Of a DNA stretch of 54,282 nucleotides, positions 1 to 7,722 are shown one piece after another; positions within the stretch are counted from its first letter, which is position 1; every line of letters begins with the position of its first letter. The notes beneath the pieces were generated by a model. The model made no database searches. It worked only from the letters and a program-made list of their open reading frames with translations, and was not told the origin of the DNA. The DNA lies in the NCBI GenBank assembly GCA_947174495.1, contig CAMWJC010000013.1, forward strand, positions 1-54,282, given 5' to 3'. The position numbers and the translations under genes are program-made. Origin of the DNA: an uncultured Lachnospiraceae bacterium. Lineage in GTDB: Bacteria > Bacillota > Clostridia > Lachnospirales > Lachnospiraceae.

Positions 1-2
1 TC

Positions 3-1103
3 TTTGAAGAACAGAAGGCAATTATGGAAGAGCATCAAAAGGAAGTTAAGGAAATCGAACCGGATGCTCCCGGGGCTGAGGCAATTGGAAGCAATCTATT
101 TTACAATGGCTGGTGCACAGAAGGAAATGAATATATTTATACGCTTAATATGGCGTTTTATGGAGAGGAACAAGAAGACAACGACCATAATACAATATAT
201 AGGTTTGATAAAAGTAAAAATCAGTGGGAAATAGTTGTATCGTATGCAATGCCTCAGGAAGAACATTTGTATGATGAAAGTGGTGGAATTATTAGTGATA
301 GGTATGTATGGGACTTAACATATTATAAAGGATACGTTTATTATATATTGGTGAATGATTATGCACCAGGCGAGGGACTTGGTAAAGAGTATTATTTCTA
401 CAGGGCATCTGAGCAGAACGGAAAAGTAGAAAAAATTGGAGAAGGTTTTGATAAATTTCATATTTATAATAATAAGATTTATTATAAAACATACAATCAT
501 TCTGACCAGAAAAGTTATTTTTGTAAGATGGATATCAATGGGACTAATCAAGAAATAGTGGGGGATTCGTTATCTTGGGTAAACGGAGAAAACTTTACAG
601 TAGGAGGGGGATCCCTATATTGGGTAGATGAGAATAATAGCATTAGGGCAATGAACTTAGAGACAAAAAAAGAAAAAATTTTCGCCGTTAATCTTTATAG
701 AATATCAAGCATTTATTATGAAAATGGAAATTTATATATTGATGCGGCTTTTATATATCAACTAAATTTAAACTCAGGGGATATTAAGAAAATTGTAGAA
801 ACAAAAACAGTGGCAACATGGATTTATAATGGATTTTTATATTATGTTGATTATATGACGAATAAAGATCAATATAATTATTATTTTTGGAGAAGAGATT
901 TGTCATCGGATGAAATTATCAAATGGTATGAAATTTTGATTCCCCGAAATGATAATGTTCTTTCGACTTATGTTCATTTGGAAGCAGCAGGGAACAGTAT
1001 ATTGTTTCAAGTTTGGATTAGATATTTGTCGGAATATAAGTATGGTTCATGTGAGTACAGTTATTTTATGAAAAAGATTGATGAAATAGAGCAAATAGAG
1101 TAA
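3..1103 (+). CDS. DUF5050-type beta-propeller-like protein, 5' end missing
   Basis: The frame is open to the left edge of the window, so the N-terminus lies outside; the first internal ATG is at 24. The visible ~366 residues are made of repeated short strands with aromatic and Gly/Asn turns, for example NGFLYYVDYMTNKD, KIYYKTYN and GSLYWVDENNS. This is the pattern of DUF5050 proteins, which are beta-propeller-like and often membrane-anchored in Clostridia. No catalytic motif is visible. If a signal peptide or transmembrane anchor exists it is upstream of position 1. The gene stops at TAA 1101-1103 and is followed by about 400 bases without a gene. The family assignment rests on repeat style, not on an alignment, and the function of DUF5050 is unknown. 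Confidence 0.6.
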   Translation, partial: FEEQKAIMEEHQKEVKEIEPDAPGAEAIGSNLFYNGWCTEGNEYIYTLNMAFYGEEQEDNDHNTIYRFDKSKNQWEIVVSYAMPQEEHLYDESGGIISDRYVWDLTYYKGYVYYILVNDYAPGEGLGKEYYFYRASEQNGKVEKIGEGFDKFHIYNNKIYYKTYNHSDQKSYFCKMDINGTNQEIVGDSLSWVNGENFTVGGGSLYWVDENNSIRAMNLETKKEKIFAVNLYRISSIYYENGNLYIDAAFIYQLNLNSGDIKKIVETKTVATWIYNGFLYYVDYMTNKDQYNYYFWRRDLSSDEIIKWYEILIPRNDNVLSTYVHLEAAGNSILFQVWIRYLSEYKYGSCEYSYFMKKIDEIEQIE

Positions 1104-1502
1104 GAAAAGAGGACAGGAATGAACAGACTTAAAGAGATATTAGGAAAACAGGAGGTTGGCACTGACAAATAATATGTGGATTGCTGGTAAGTGAGAAATT
1201 TTTTCTTTTCTTTGCCATAAAATTCTGAAACATATACAGGATTATGTGTCTGATAATAGTAAAATTGGATTTTGGCACAGCATATTGTGTTGTGCACATT
1301 TTCCTATGCATTTTAGATCATAAAATTTCTTTGGGACAAACAGCATTTTATATGCTATAGTTTATCATATTCTTATAATTCTTGAATTAACAAATTCTTA
1401 GATTTGTGTGTTTTGCATATTCGGCAGGTTCTGCCAGAAATTTCAAACCATTTTTAATTTAACATAGGACAGTTCACGAAGAGCACAGAAGGAGGATTTT
1501 AA
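1104..1502. other. Intergenic region, about 400 bp, A+T-rich
   Basis: No gene is supported here. A tiny reading frame at 1119-1172 (17 codons, MNRLKEILGKQEVGTDK) has a weak Shine-Dalgarno-like AGGACAGG before it and could be the 5' stub of a lost gene. A possible promoter for the downstream transposase gene is GGGACA-17-TATAGT around 1334-1362. A small GGCAG-gtt-CTGCC hairpin lies at 1423-1435, and the ribosome site GGAGG is directly before the ATG at 1503. Confidence 0.4.
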
Positions 1503-2591
1503 ATGGCAACAAAACTGAAAAAGTACTTTCCCATAATCAGGGAAAAGGAGGAGGTACTTGCTGAAATCAGAAAGAGCAAGGCGCTTCAGGAGAAGTTTGA
1601 TAAATGGGAAGAGGAACAGAGAGAAGAATTCTTAAGTCTCTGTACCGGAGTGAAGGGACTAAAGCTTTTGTATGACGGATTTTTCAAAGAGGTTATGAAC
1701 CCGGAGTATGTACCAGAGAGATTAAATGATTTTCTCTCCCATATGCTGGGTCAGAAAGTCAGGGTCTTAAAGGTTTTGCCTGCTGATTCGGTCAGGATCG
1801 CAGACGAGAGTTCCCTTCTGATTATGGATATTGTGGTGGAACTGGAAGATGGAAGCATTGCAAATCTTGAAGTGCAGAAAGTCGGATATTTGTTTCCGGG
1901 ACAGAGAAGTGCCTGTTATTCAGCAGATCTGCTTCTGAGACAATATAAGAGAGTAAGAGGCGAAACAGATGAAAAGAAAAAGTTCAGTTATCGCGACATC
2001 AAGAGCGTCTATACAATCGTTTTATTCGAAAAAAGTCCGAAGGAATTCCATGATTTTCTTGAAGAGTATTATCATTTTTTCGAACAAAAATCCAATACAG
2101 GGTTAGAAATGGAATTATTGCAGAAATATCTGTTTATTCCCCTTGACATCTTCCGAAAAAATAAGCACAATGGAGATATAAAGGAAAAACGAGATGCATG
2201 GCTGACCTTATTTTCCAGTGATGATCCGGATATGATTATAGAACTTATTGAAGAATATCCGGAATTTCGACAAATATATGAGGAAGCCTATGAGATCTGT
2301 CTGGACGTGGAGAGGGTGATGGATATGTTTTCGAAGGAACTCTATGAAATGGATAAAAATACCACGCAGTACATGATTGATGAGCTGCAGGGGACGATTG
2401 ATAAGCAGAAACAGGAGATTGATGAAATAAAGGAAGAACATGCAAAGGAAAGGAACGAGATGCAAAGGCAGGAAATCAGAAATGTTGTGAAGATTTTGAG
2501 GGCTGAGGATGTGCCTGAGCAGAAAATCAGAACTCGGATTTGTAAACAGTATCAGATCAGTGAGGAGCAAGTGAGGGAGTTTCTTGATTAA
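1503..2591 (+). CDS. Rpn-like PD-(D/E)XK nuclease family transposase
   Basis: 362 residues, started by ATG after a strong GAAGGAGG site. The N-terminal 40 residues are helical. A PD-(D/E)XK-like core follows: hydrophobic LLIMDIVVELEDG with Asp109, then NLEVQK with Glu123 and Gln125, the D...ExQ signature of the Rpn/PDDEXK_2 'transposase' family. Residues ~290-340 form a charged coiled coil, and the C-terminus (RTRICKQYQISEEQVREFL) resembles the helical tail seen in this family. Rpn relatives are DNA nucleases that promote RecA-independent recombination and occur in many copies in Lachnospiraceae. No terminal inverted repeats bracket the gene. A DNA fragment of a relative of this gene is found at 4497-4525, so copies have been active or recombined nearby. 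Confidence 0.8.
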   Translation: MATKLKKYFPIIREKEEVLAEIRKSKALQEKFDKWEEEQREEFLSLCTGVKGLKLLYDGFFKEVMNPEYVPERLNDFLSHMLGQKVRVLKVLPADSVRIADESSLLIMDIVVELEDGSIANLEVQKVGYLFPGQRSACYSADLLLRQYKRVRGETDEKKKFSYRDIKSVYTIVLFEKSPKEFHDFLEEYYHFFEQKSNTGLEMELLQKYLFIPLDIFRKNKHNGDIKEKRDAWLTLFSSDDPDMIIELIEEYPEFRQIYEEAYEICLDVERVMDMFSKELYEMDKNTTQYMIDELQGTIDKQKQEIDEIKEEHAKERNEMQRQEIRNVVKILRAEDVPEQKIRTRICKQYQISEEQVREFLD

Positions 2592-2614
2592 GAATATAAG
2601 TAAAAAGTAAAAAT

Positions 2615-2658
2615 GATGCAACTTTGATGCAAAAATGATGCAATTATGATGCATAGGG
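2615..2658. repeat. Four 11-bp tandem repeats beginning GATGCA
   Basis: GATGCA occurs at 2615, 2626, 2637 and 2648, an exact 11-bp period (unit roughly GATGCAANTNT). The array starts 23 bp after the transposase stop codon and ends just before a terminator hairpin. The spacing is close to one helical turn. Confidence 0.75.
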
Positions 2659-2669
2659 TATGTAAAATG

Positions 2670-2716
2670 GCAGTGTAGGATGAGATTTTTATGAAATCCG
2701 TCCGCACTGCTTTTTT
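2670..2716 (+). terminator. Intrinsic terminator after the transposase gene
   Basis: GCAGTG (2670-2675) pairs with CACTGC (2705-2710). Inner GATTT/AAATC and GA/TC pairs extend the stem, and six T follow at 2711-2716. The hairpin resembles the one at 5762-5807 in sequence, including the ATGTAAAA just before it. Confidence 0.75.
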
Positions 2717-2797
2717 ATTTTAGAGGAAATTTAAATGCAGGGCAGTAGATTTCAATGTCTCCATGAAAATATAAAGTATAGTAACGAGAGGAAATGT

Positions 2798-4438
2798 ATG
2801 GAATTTTCTGCAAGATATCAAAGACAGTTGGGATATGCGGTATTAATATTACTTATTGTTACCTTACAAGGATGTGGCAATGAGGAATCCGTTTTGAATA
2901 AGGATGTGAAGGTGTTGGAAACGAAAGAGGAAAGTTATGAAGAGGCGACAGAGAAAAAAGAGTGGGAACCTTGTTATGAACTGGCAGATAAGAGTTTGCT
3001 GCAATGGGAATGGGTTAGGGAAACAGAAACTGAGGACTATTATATAGTAGAGAAACAAGATGGGGATAGAATATATCCGCAGATTTTCTTAAAAGAAGGA
3101 AAAAATATTTTTTGTGGGACAGAGCATCTAAATTACTTGCTTAGCGCTAAATTCATGAAAGACTACAATATTTTATATGCGGACTGCCATTATATCAGTA
3201 TATGGTGGTTATGTACGAATGAAGAGATATATATATCGAATATAAATTTGCAATGTCCGGTTACAGAGAGTTTTATATCGGGGATGGATAGTTTGTCTTT
3301 TGTACAGGATGATAATGATTACAGATATGCACCATGGCCATCCAATGGCATTGTCATAGTTCTTGATAATATCATGAAAGAGATAGAAAAGGGCAATTGT
3401 TATTTGGACCAAAACGCTTATAATGTGTGGAAGAAAAGTGCAGAAGAGTTTATCGAGAGCATACGCAAGCAGTTTAAGGAGATAGAAGAAGGAGGATTTG
3501 ACGAGGCATATTGCATCAGATTTTGGGGAAATGAAAGCAAAAAGGCATATCGAATGTATTTGCGTGAAGGTAGGGTAGGGTTCTATATTCATCCTATAAA
3601 TTACTGGGAGAAAAATGTTAGTAGGAAGAAAGAGGAGGATTTAGATGATTTCCGAATAGAAGTGGCATATGACTGGCAGAAGGATGCATCTGCATATCAT
3701 ATGACCTATGAGGTATATGGGCAGCCATATGAAGGAGAACGGTACGGGGAGTCATTTGCAGGTAATACGTTTAGAACTTTTTATTACTCACAAGTTAGAG
3801 GATTGGAAGAGGAGATACAAAGTATACTGAACAAAAATATGGAGAAAGATTTCAAGGATAATTTGGAACTTATGACACTGGATAAGTGGAATGAAAGACT
3901 AAAGGGTTATAGGTGGAAATGGGATGAAATACCTCCTATAAATAATCCAATGGTGACGTATCAGACGGAGAAGTACCTGTGCATTCGGCAGGATATAATT
4001 ATGAATGAAGGTGAGGTCTTGCGTTATGCAGGGGGATGGAGACGGTATCATGTTTATAATCTGAAAACAGGGAAAAGTTTGAAATTAGAGGACATTCTGA
4101 ATTTGGACGAAAATTTTGTGAGATGGCTTAAGGATGAAAAGAAAGTGGAAGCAAGGACGAAATGGTATGAAGGAATGTCAGATTTTGATGCCATGGTAGA
4201 AGATATGAAAGAAGATTTGGAAAAATATCCGGAAGAGTTATTATCTTCTGTTTTGAAGGATGCGGAATTTTGGATGAAGGATGGTGGCCTTTATATCAGG
4301 CTGCCTTATTATGATAAGGAATATGGAACTATACTGTATACAGGCTTGGGAACAGACTCGCCTTCTTATATATGTTATGCTGAAATGAGAATTGCAACGA
4401 AGGAGCTGGAAGAATTCTTGAAGGTAGAACCATGGTAA
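2798..4438 (+). CDS. Lipoprotein with DUF3298-like C-terminal domain
   Basis: Start chosen at ATG 2798, which has AGAGGA five to six bases upstream; an in-frame ATG at 2735 has no good ribosome site and would bury the signal peptide. The 546-residue product begins with a lipoprotein signal: hydrophobic residues 13-23, lipobox LQGC with Cys26. The acidic body ends in a region of the type YHVYNLKTGKSLKLEDIL followed by a long helix-rich stretch and IRLPYYDKEYG, the style of DUF3298 domains (RsiV/PdaC-related extracellular domains). It would sit on the outer face of the membrane. The domain match is by eye and moderate. It lies between two mobile-element traces, in an accessory patch. Confidence 0.6.
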   Translation: MEFSARYQRQLGYAVLILLIVTLQGCGNEESVLNKDVKVLETKEESYEEATEKKEWEPCYELADKSLLQWEWVRETETEDYYIVEKQDGDRIYPQIFLKEGKNIFCGTEHLNYLLSAKFMKDYNILYADCHYISIWWLCTNEEIYISNINLQCPVTESFISGMDSLSFVQDDNDYRYAPWPSNGIVIVLDNIMKEIEKGNCYLDQNAYNVWKKSAEEFIESIRKQFKEIEEGGFDEAYCIRFWGNESKKAYRMYLREGRVGFYIHPINYWEKNVSRKKEEDLDDFRIEVAYDWQKDASAYHMTYEVYGQPYEGERYGESFAGNTFRTFYYSQVRGLEEEIQSILNKNMEKDFKDNLELMTLDKWNERLKGYRWKWDEIPPINNPMVTYQTEKYLCIRQDIIMNEGEVLRYAGGWRRYHVYNLKTGKSLKLEDILNLDENFVRWLKDEKKVEARTKWYEGMSDFDAMVEDMKEDLEKYPEELLSSVLKDAEFWMKDGGLYIRLPYYDKEYGTILYTGLGTDSPSYICYAEMRIATKELEEFLKVEPW

Positions 4439-4496
4439 GGGAACTGAAGAGGTGATAAAATAGGTATTTCATGGAAAAGAACTTTGATAAATCCAG

Positions 4497-4525
4497 AGAA
4501 ATAAGCACAGTGGAGATGTAAAGGC
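4497..4525 (+). pseudogene. Short remnant of an Rpn-type transposase gene
   Basis: The 25 bases from 4501 match 2161-2185 inside the intact transposase gene at all but two positions. The in-frame peptide is NKHSGDVK against NKHNGDIK, so both differences are conservative. Weaker similarity extends upstream (about 4480-4500). In-frame stop codons lie just before it. This is a relic of a second copy between the lipoprotein gene and the next small gene. Confidence 0.55.
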
Positions 4526-4555
4526 AATCGATGAAATATAAAGGGGTGAAGCGAT

Positions 4556-5110
4556 ATGAAAAGATTGTACAAATATTTAATTGTTAGTATAGCAGTATTT
4601 TTCATCATTTGCTTTATAGTAATATGTTTTATTAATAAAGGAGAAGGAAAGGTTTTGTGCAATGAAGTGGAGGATGGGTATGAAATAGTCTTGTATGATA
4701 GTTGGGGAAGTGTAATCGATACAATTTGGTCTCCAGTAGAACCGGGAATTCATGATGTGACAGATGAATTGGTAGAAATTGTAATAAGTGTGGGATCTCC
4801 GGCTCGCTATATTTTCTATTTTGATAAGAGGAACAATAAGGTGTCAGACACTTTCTTTAATCCTATTTTGGTAGATAATAGGTATATTGCTTACATGGAG
4901 GTTGAGCCGGAGGAAGGAATAATTATAAAAGATTTATTTGATGAAAGTAAATTTTATAAAAAAATAGTTAGAGATTTTTCTTCAGGAACAGTTATGTTTT
5001 TTGATTCTATTGTAAGTATAGAAGTATTAAATAAAAATGATTTTCTGGTTGAATATCTTAAGGGGGAAGATTACGAAGTAGTAAAGGAAGTTATACCAAT
5101 AAATGATTAA
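4556..5110 (+). CDS. Unknown membrane-anchored protein, 184 residues
   Basis: ATG at 4556 is preceded by AAGGGGTGAAG. Residues 8-27 form one hydrophobic segment (LIVSIAVFFIICFIVICFIN), which is a signal anchor, and the rest is an extracytoplasmic, strand-rich domain with no Cys pair and no recognisable catalytic motif. The next gene starts 12 bases after its stop and has the same architecture, so the two are probably one transcription unit. I do not recognise the family. Confidence 0.6.
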   Translation: MKRLYKYLIVSIAVFFIICFIVICFINKGEGKVLCNEVEDGYEIVLYDSWGSVIDTIWSPVEPGIHDVTDELVEIVISVGSPARYIFYFDKRNNKVSDTFFNPILVDNRYIAYMEVEPEEGIIIKDLFDESKFYKKIVRDFSSGTVMFFDSIVSIEVLNKNDFLVEYLKGEDYEVVKEVIPIND

Positions 5111-5122
5111 GGAAAAAGAAAA

Positions 5123-5701
5123 ATGAAAAAAATAATTGTATGCGTAGTTGCTGGAATAATGATAGTATCAGCAATATTTATGGCTAAATATTATGAGAAA
5201 CAAAAGGTTTTACGTGAGTTGGAAAGTTTAGAAAATGGATACCGGGATTTTCCATTAGAAGGTTATAAAAATAATTTTGTTAATTTGGATATAGAATATG
5301 TGGGGCAAGCAAAAGTGAGTGCAGAAAAGACTGGAGATTTTGAAATATATACTATGAAAGAAGGCCCCAGGTTTGATGGTGATACACTGTATGCTATTGA
5401 CGGATATCTTTTCATTTCGGACGAAATGACATTTGAAATATACAAAGACATTTATTTTGATTTGTATAATATTGACTTTGTATTAGATTATGAAGAAGGA
5501 AAATGGTATGTAATGTCAATCGGGAGGGAACTAAAATGGTTGCAATTTAATCCAGATTGGATTAGTCAATTTGGAACAATCGCTAATAGAGTTGGCTTCG
5601 ATTGGAATGAAGAAATTGTTCCCTATACTGTTTATGTGTATGAGTTTTCTTATGACAATAAAAAATATGGAAATTTAGGGGAAATGCTGTTAGAGTTTTG
5701 A
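5123..5701 (+). CDS. Unknown secreted or membrane-anchored protein, 192 residues
   Basis: ATG at 5123 follows the previous gene by 12 bases with a GGAAAAAGAAA leader. The N-terminus MKKIIVCVVAGIMIVSAIFM is a signal anchor, followed by a short coiled segment (YYEKQKVLRELESLENG) and a mixed alpha/beta extracellular part rich in Tyr and Trp. No family recognised. It ends just before a bidirectional terminator shared with the convergent pyrG. Confidence 0.6.
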   Translation: MKKIIVCVVAGIMIVSAIFMAKYYEKQKVLRELESLENGYRDFPLEGYKNNFVNLDIEYVGQAKVSAEKTGDFEIYTMKEGPRFDGDTLYAIDGYLFISDEMTFEIYKDIYFDLYNIDFVLDYEEGKWYVMSIGRELKWLQFNPDWISQFGTIANRVGFDWNEEIVPYTVYVYEFSYDNKKYGNLGEMLLEF

Positions 5702-5755
5702 TGTATTAGTAATTATAACAGGCAAAGTGATACAGCTAGGCTGTTTAGAGCATGT

Positions 5756-5807
5756 AAAAAAGCAGTGTAGAATGGGATTTCATTTAATCCATTCAACACT
5801 GCTTTTT
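5756..5807. terminator. Bidirectional terminator between small-protein genes and pyrG
   Basis: GCAGTGT (5762-5768) pairs with ACACTGC (5796-5802), and AATGGGATT pairs with AATCCATT with one bulge. Six A precede and five T follow the stem, so it can serve both strands: the plus-strand pair ending at 5701 and pyrG ending at 5833 on the minus strand. Confidence 0.8.
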
Positions 5808-5832
5808 GGCTGTCAATTCGATTATACACAAA

Positions 5833-7440
5833 TTATTTTTGACGATTTTCCATCGCTGCCCTTACAAATCCCTTGAATAAAGGGTGAGGCCTGTTTGGGC
5901 GGGATTTCAATTCCGGGTGTCCCTGAGTTGCAAGGAAGAAAGGATGACCCGGCAGTTCACACATTTCTACAATCCGGCTATCCGGGGAAAGCCCAGAGAG
6001 TTTCATGCCGTGTCCGGTGAGAGTCTCGCGGTAATCATTGTTGACTTCGTAGCGGTGTCTGTGCCGCTCATGAATGATTTCTTCACCATACAGAGCATAA
6101 GCTCTTGACTCCTTGTCAAGTACGCAGGGATAGGAACCAAGCCGCAGGGTGCCGCCGATATTTTTTATGCCGTTCTGGTCAGGCATCAGAGCAATGACCG
6201 GGTGGGAAGTGGCAGGATCAAGCTCAATGCTGTGTGCATCGTGATAACCGATCACATTACGGGCAAATTCCACAATAGAAAGCTGCATCCCCAGACATAA
6301 TCCCAAAAAGGGAATCTGGTGGGTACGGGCGTAAGTGATGGCATGAATCTTTCCCTCAATACCCCGGGAACCAAAGCCGCCGGGAACAAGGATTCCATCG
6401 ACAGAACCCAATAGTTCTTCTACATTTTCCGGAGTGACTGTTTCGGAATCAATCCAATTGATATTTACGGCAGCATGATTTGAAATGCCGCCATGCTTTA
6501 ATGCTTCTACAACACTGATGTAAGCATCATGAAGCTGAACATATTTGCCCACAATGGCAATGGTTACCTCATCGGATAGAGAACGCAGGGATGCCACCAT
6601 CGCTTTCCAGTCGGAAAGGTCGGGCTCCGGGCAGTCCAGATTCAGGCATTCGCAGGCAACCTGGGCCAGATGCTCGTTTTCCATAGCAAGAGGGGCTTCA
6701 TACAGATATTCCACATCCAGATTCTGCAGAACATGATTGCTGGGAACGTTGCAGAACAGAGCAATTTTGTCTTTAATCCCCTGATCTAAAGGATATTCAC
6801 TGCGGCATACGATAATGTCCGGCCAGATTCCCATACTCTGCAATTCTTTAACGCTTGCCTGAGTAGGCTTGGTTTTCATTTCCTGAGACGCTTTCAAATA
6901 AGGAATCAGAGTGACATGAATTAAAATCGCATTATCGTGCCCCACTTCATGTTGAAACTGACGGATAGACTCCAAAAAAGGCTGACTTTCAATATCCCCA
7001 ACGGTTCCGCCAACTTCAATAATGGCAATTTGGATTTCATTATCGGATGAATTGTGGTAAAAGCGGCTTTTAATTTCATTGGTGATATGAGGAATTACCT
7101 GTACGGTTCCGCCGCCATAGTCGCCCCGGCGTTCCTTTTGTAATACAGACCAATAAATTTTTCCGGTGGTTACATTAGAATTTTTATCCAGATTTTCATC
7201 AATGAATCTCTCGTAATGTCCAAGATCCAGATCTGTTTCCGTACCATCTTCCGTGACAAAAACTTCACCGTGCTGGATGGGATTCATAGTGCCGGGATCT
7301 ATGTTTATGTAGGGATCAAATTTCTGCATGGTCACTTTGTAACCGCGGGCCTTTAAAAGCCTGCCTAATGATGCGGCCGTAATTCCTTTGCCCAGCCCGG
7401 AAACCACACCGCCTGTTACGAATACGTATTTTACTGACAT
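5833..7440 (-). CDS. pyrG: CTP synthase
   Basis: 535 residues, full length for the family. It converts UTP to CTP with ATP and glutamine in the cytoplasm. The N-terminal amidoligase domain starts [16 protein letters not shown] (P-loop) and contains [11 protein letters not shown] and the [10 protein letters not shown] segment. The C-terminal class I glutamine amidotransferase domain has [12 protein letters not shown], the nucleophile elbow FLGLCLGMQ, and the His/Glu pair in GHPEL. Ribosome site AAGGAG lies before ATG 7440 on the minus strand. The gene stands alone, with its own promoter and a terminator-like hairpin in a short leader (7472-7506), which suggests regulation by premature termination as for pyrG of other Firmicutes. 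Confidence 0.98.
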   Translation of the reverse strand: MSVKYVFVTGGVVSGLGKGITAASLGRLLKARGYKVTMQKFDPYINIDPGTMNPIQHGEVFVTEDGTETDLDLGHYERFIDENLDKNSNVTTGKIYWSVLQKERRGDYGGGTVQVIPHITNEIKSRFYHNSSDNEIQIAIIEVGGTVGDIESQPFLESIRQFQHEVGHDNAILIHVTLIPYLKASQEMKTKPTQASVKELQSMGIWPDIIVCRSEYPLDQGIKDKIALFCNVPSNHVLQNLDVEYLYEAPLAMENEHLAQVACECLNLDCPEPDLSDWKAMVASLRSLSDEVTIAIVGKYVQLHDAYISVVEALKHGGISNHAAVNINWIDSETVTPENVEELLGSVDGILVPGGFGSRGIEGKIHAITYARTHQIPFLGLCLGMQLSIVEFARNVIGYHDAHSIELDPATSHPVIALMPDQNGIKNIGGTLRLGSYPCVLDKESRAYALYGEEIIHERHRHRYEVNNDYRETLTGHGMKLSGLSPDSRIVEMCELPGHPFFLATQGHPELKSRPNRPHPLFKGFVRAAMENRQK

Positions 7441-7471
7441 AACGACTCCTTAGTTTTAATCAAAAATAAAA

Positions 7472-7506
7472 AAGACGCCACGAGTCCTATACTCAAAGCG
7501 CCTTTG
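7472..7506 (-). promoter_or_regulatory. Terminator-like hairpin in the pyrG leader (candidate attenuator)
   Basis: Read on the minus strand, GCGC-ttt-GAGT pairs with ACTC-gtg-GCGT and is followed by TTTTTTATTTTT, then about 20 bases to the pyrG ribosome site. An alternative pairing, AAAGC with GCTTT just upstream, overlaps the 5' arm and could act as antiterminator. The start of the transcript is not GGG, so the reiterative-G mechanism of Bacillus pyrG is not obvious. Confidence 0.55.
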
Positions 7507-7519
7507 CTTTAACAATAAA

Positions 7520-7549
7520 ATTTTAGCACTGGTGGATGGGAGATGTCAA
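7520..7549 (-). promoter_or_regulatory. pyrG promoter
   Basis: On the minus strand, TTGACA (7549-7544) and TAAAAT (7525-7520) are separated by 18 bases. This predicts a transcript start around 7513 and a leader of about 70 nt that contains the attenuator-like hairpin. Confidence 0.7.
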
Positions 7550-7561
7550 TTTAATTTTACG

Positions 7562-7609
7562 ATAAACAGTTCAGCAACGCCCATTCGCAAGGCACACCGA
7601 ACTGTTTAT
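7562..7609. repeat. 11-bp perfect inverted repeat between pyrG and the DUF1846 gene
   Basis: ATAAACAGTTC (7562-7572) and GAACTGTTTAT (7599-7609) are perfect inverted copies around a 26-base G+C-richer loop, which itself has a GCC/GGC pair. There is no T tract on either side, so it is not a typical terminator. It could be a small dispersed palindromic repeat or a protein-binding site. Confidence 0.6.
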
Positions 7610-7660
7610 AAAATTTTGAGATTCATTCATTTCTTTTTTATGGAATAATTGAGAAAGCTG

Positions 7661-7669
7661 TGCTACAAT
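7661..7669 (+). promoter_or_regulatory. Extended -10 promoter for DUF1846-ftsH
   Basis: TGCTACAAT is an exact extended -10 (TGnTACAAT). The -35 position 17 bases upstream (TGGAAT) is poor. Transcription would start near 7676, about 47 bases before the chosen ATG, which also excludes the upstream GTG at 7660 as the start. Confidence 0.5.
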
Positions 7670-7722
7670 TAAAAGCGATATGTGCAGACAAAAGAAATGT
7701 AGGGAGCGGACAGGTTCGGACT

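Noticed and set aside
2208..2654. 148-codon minus-strand frame over the transposase gene
   Set aside because: It is a shadow frame produced by the A/G-rich coiled-coil coding region and has no start signals.
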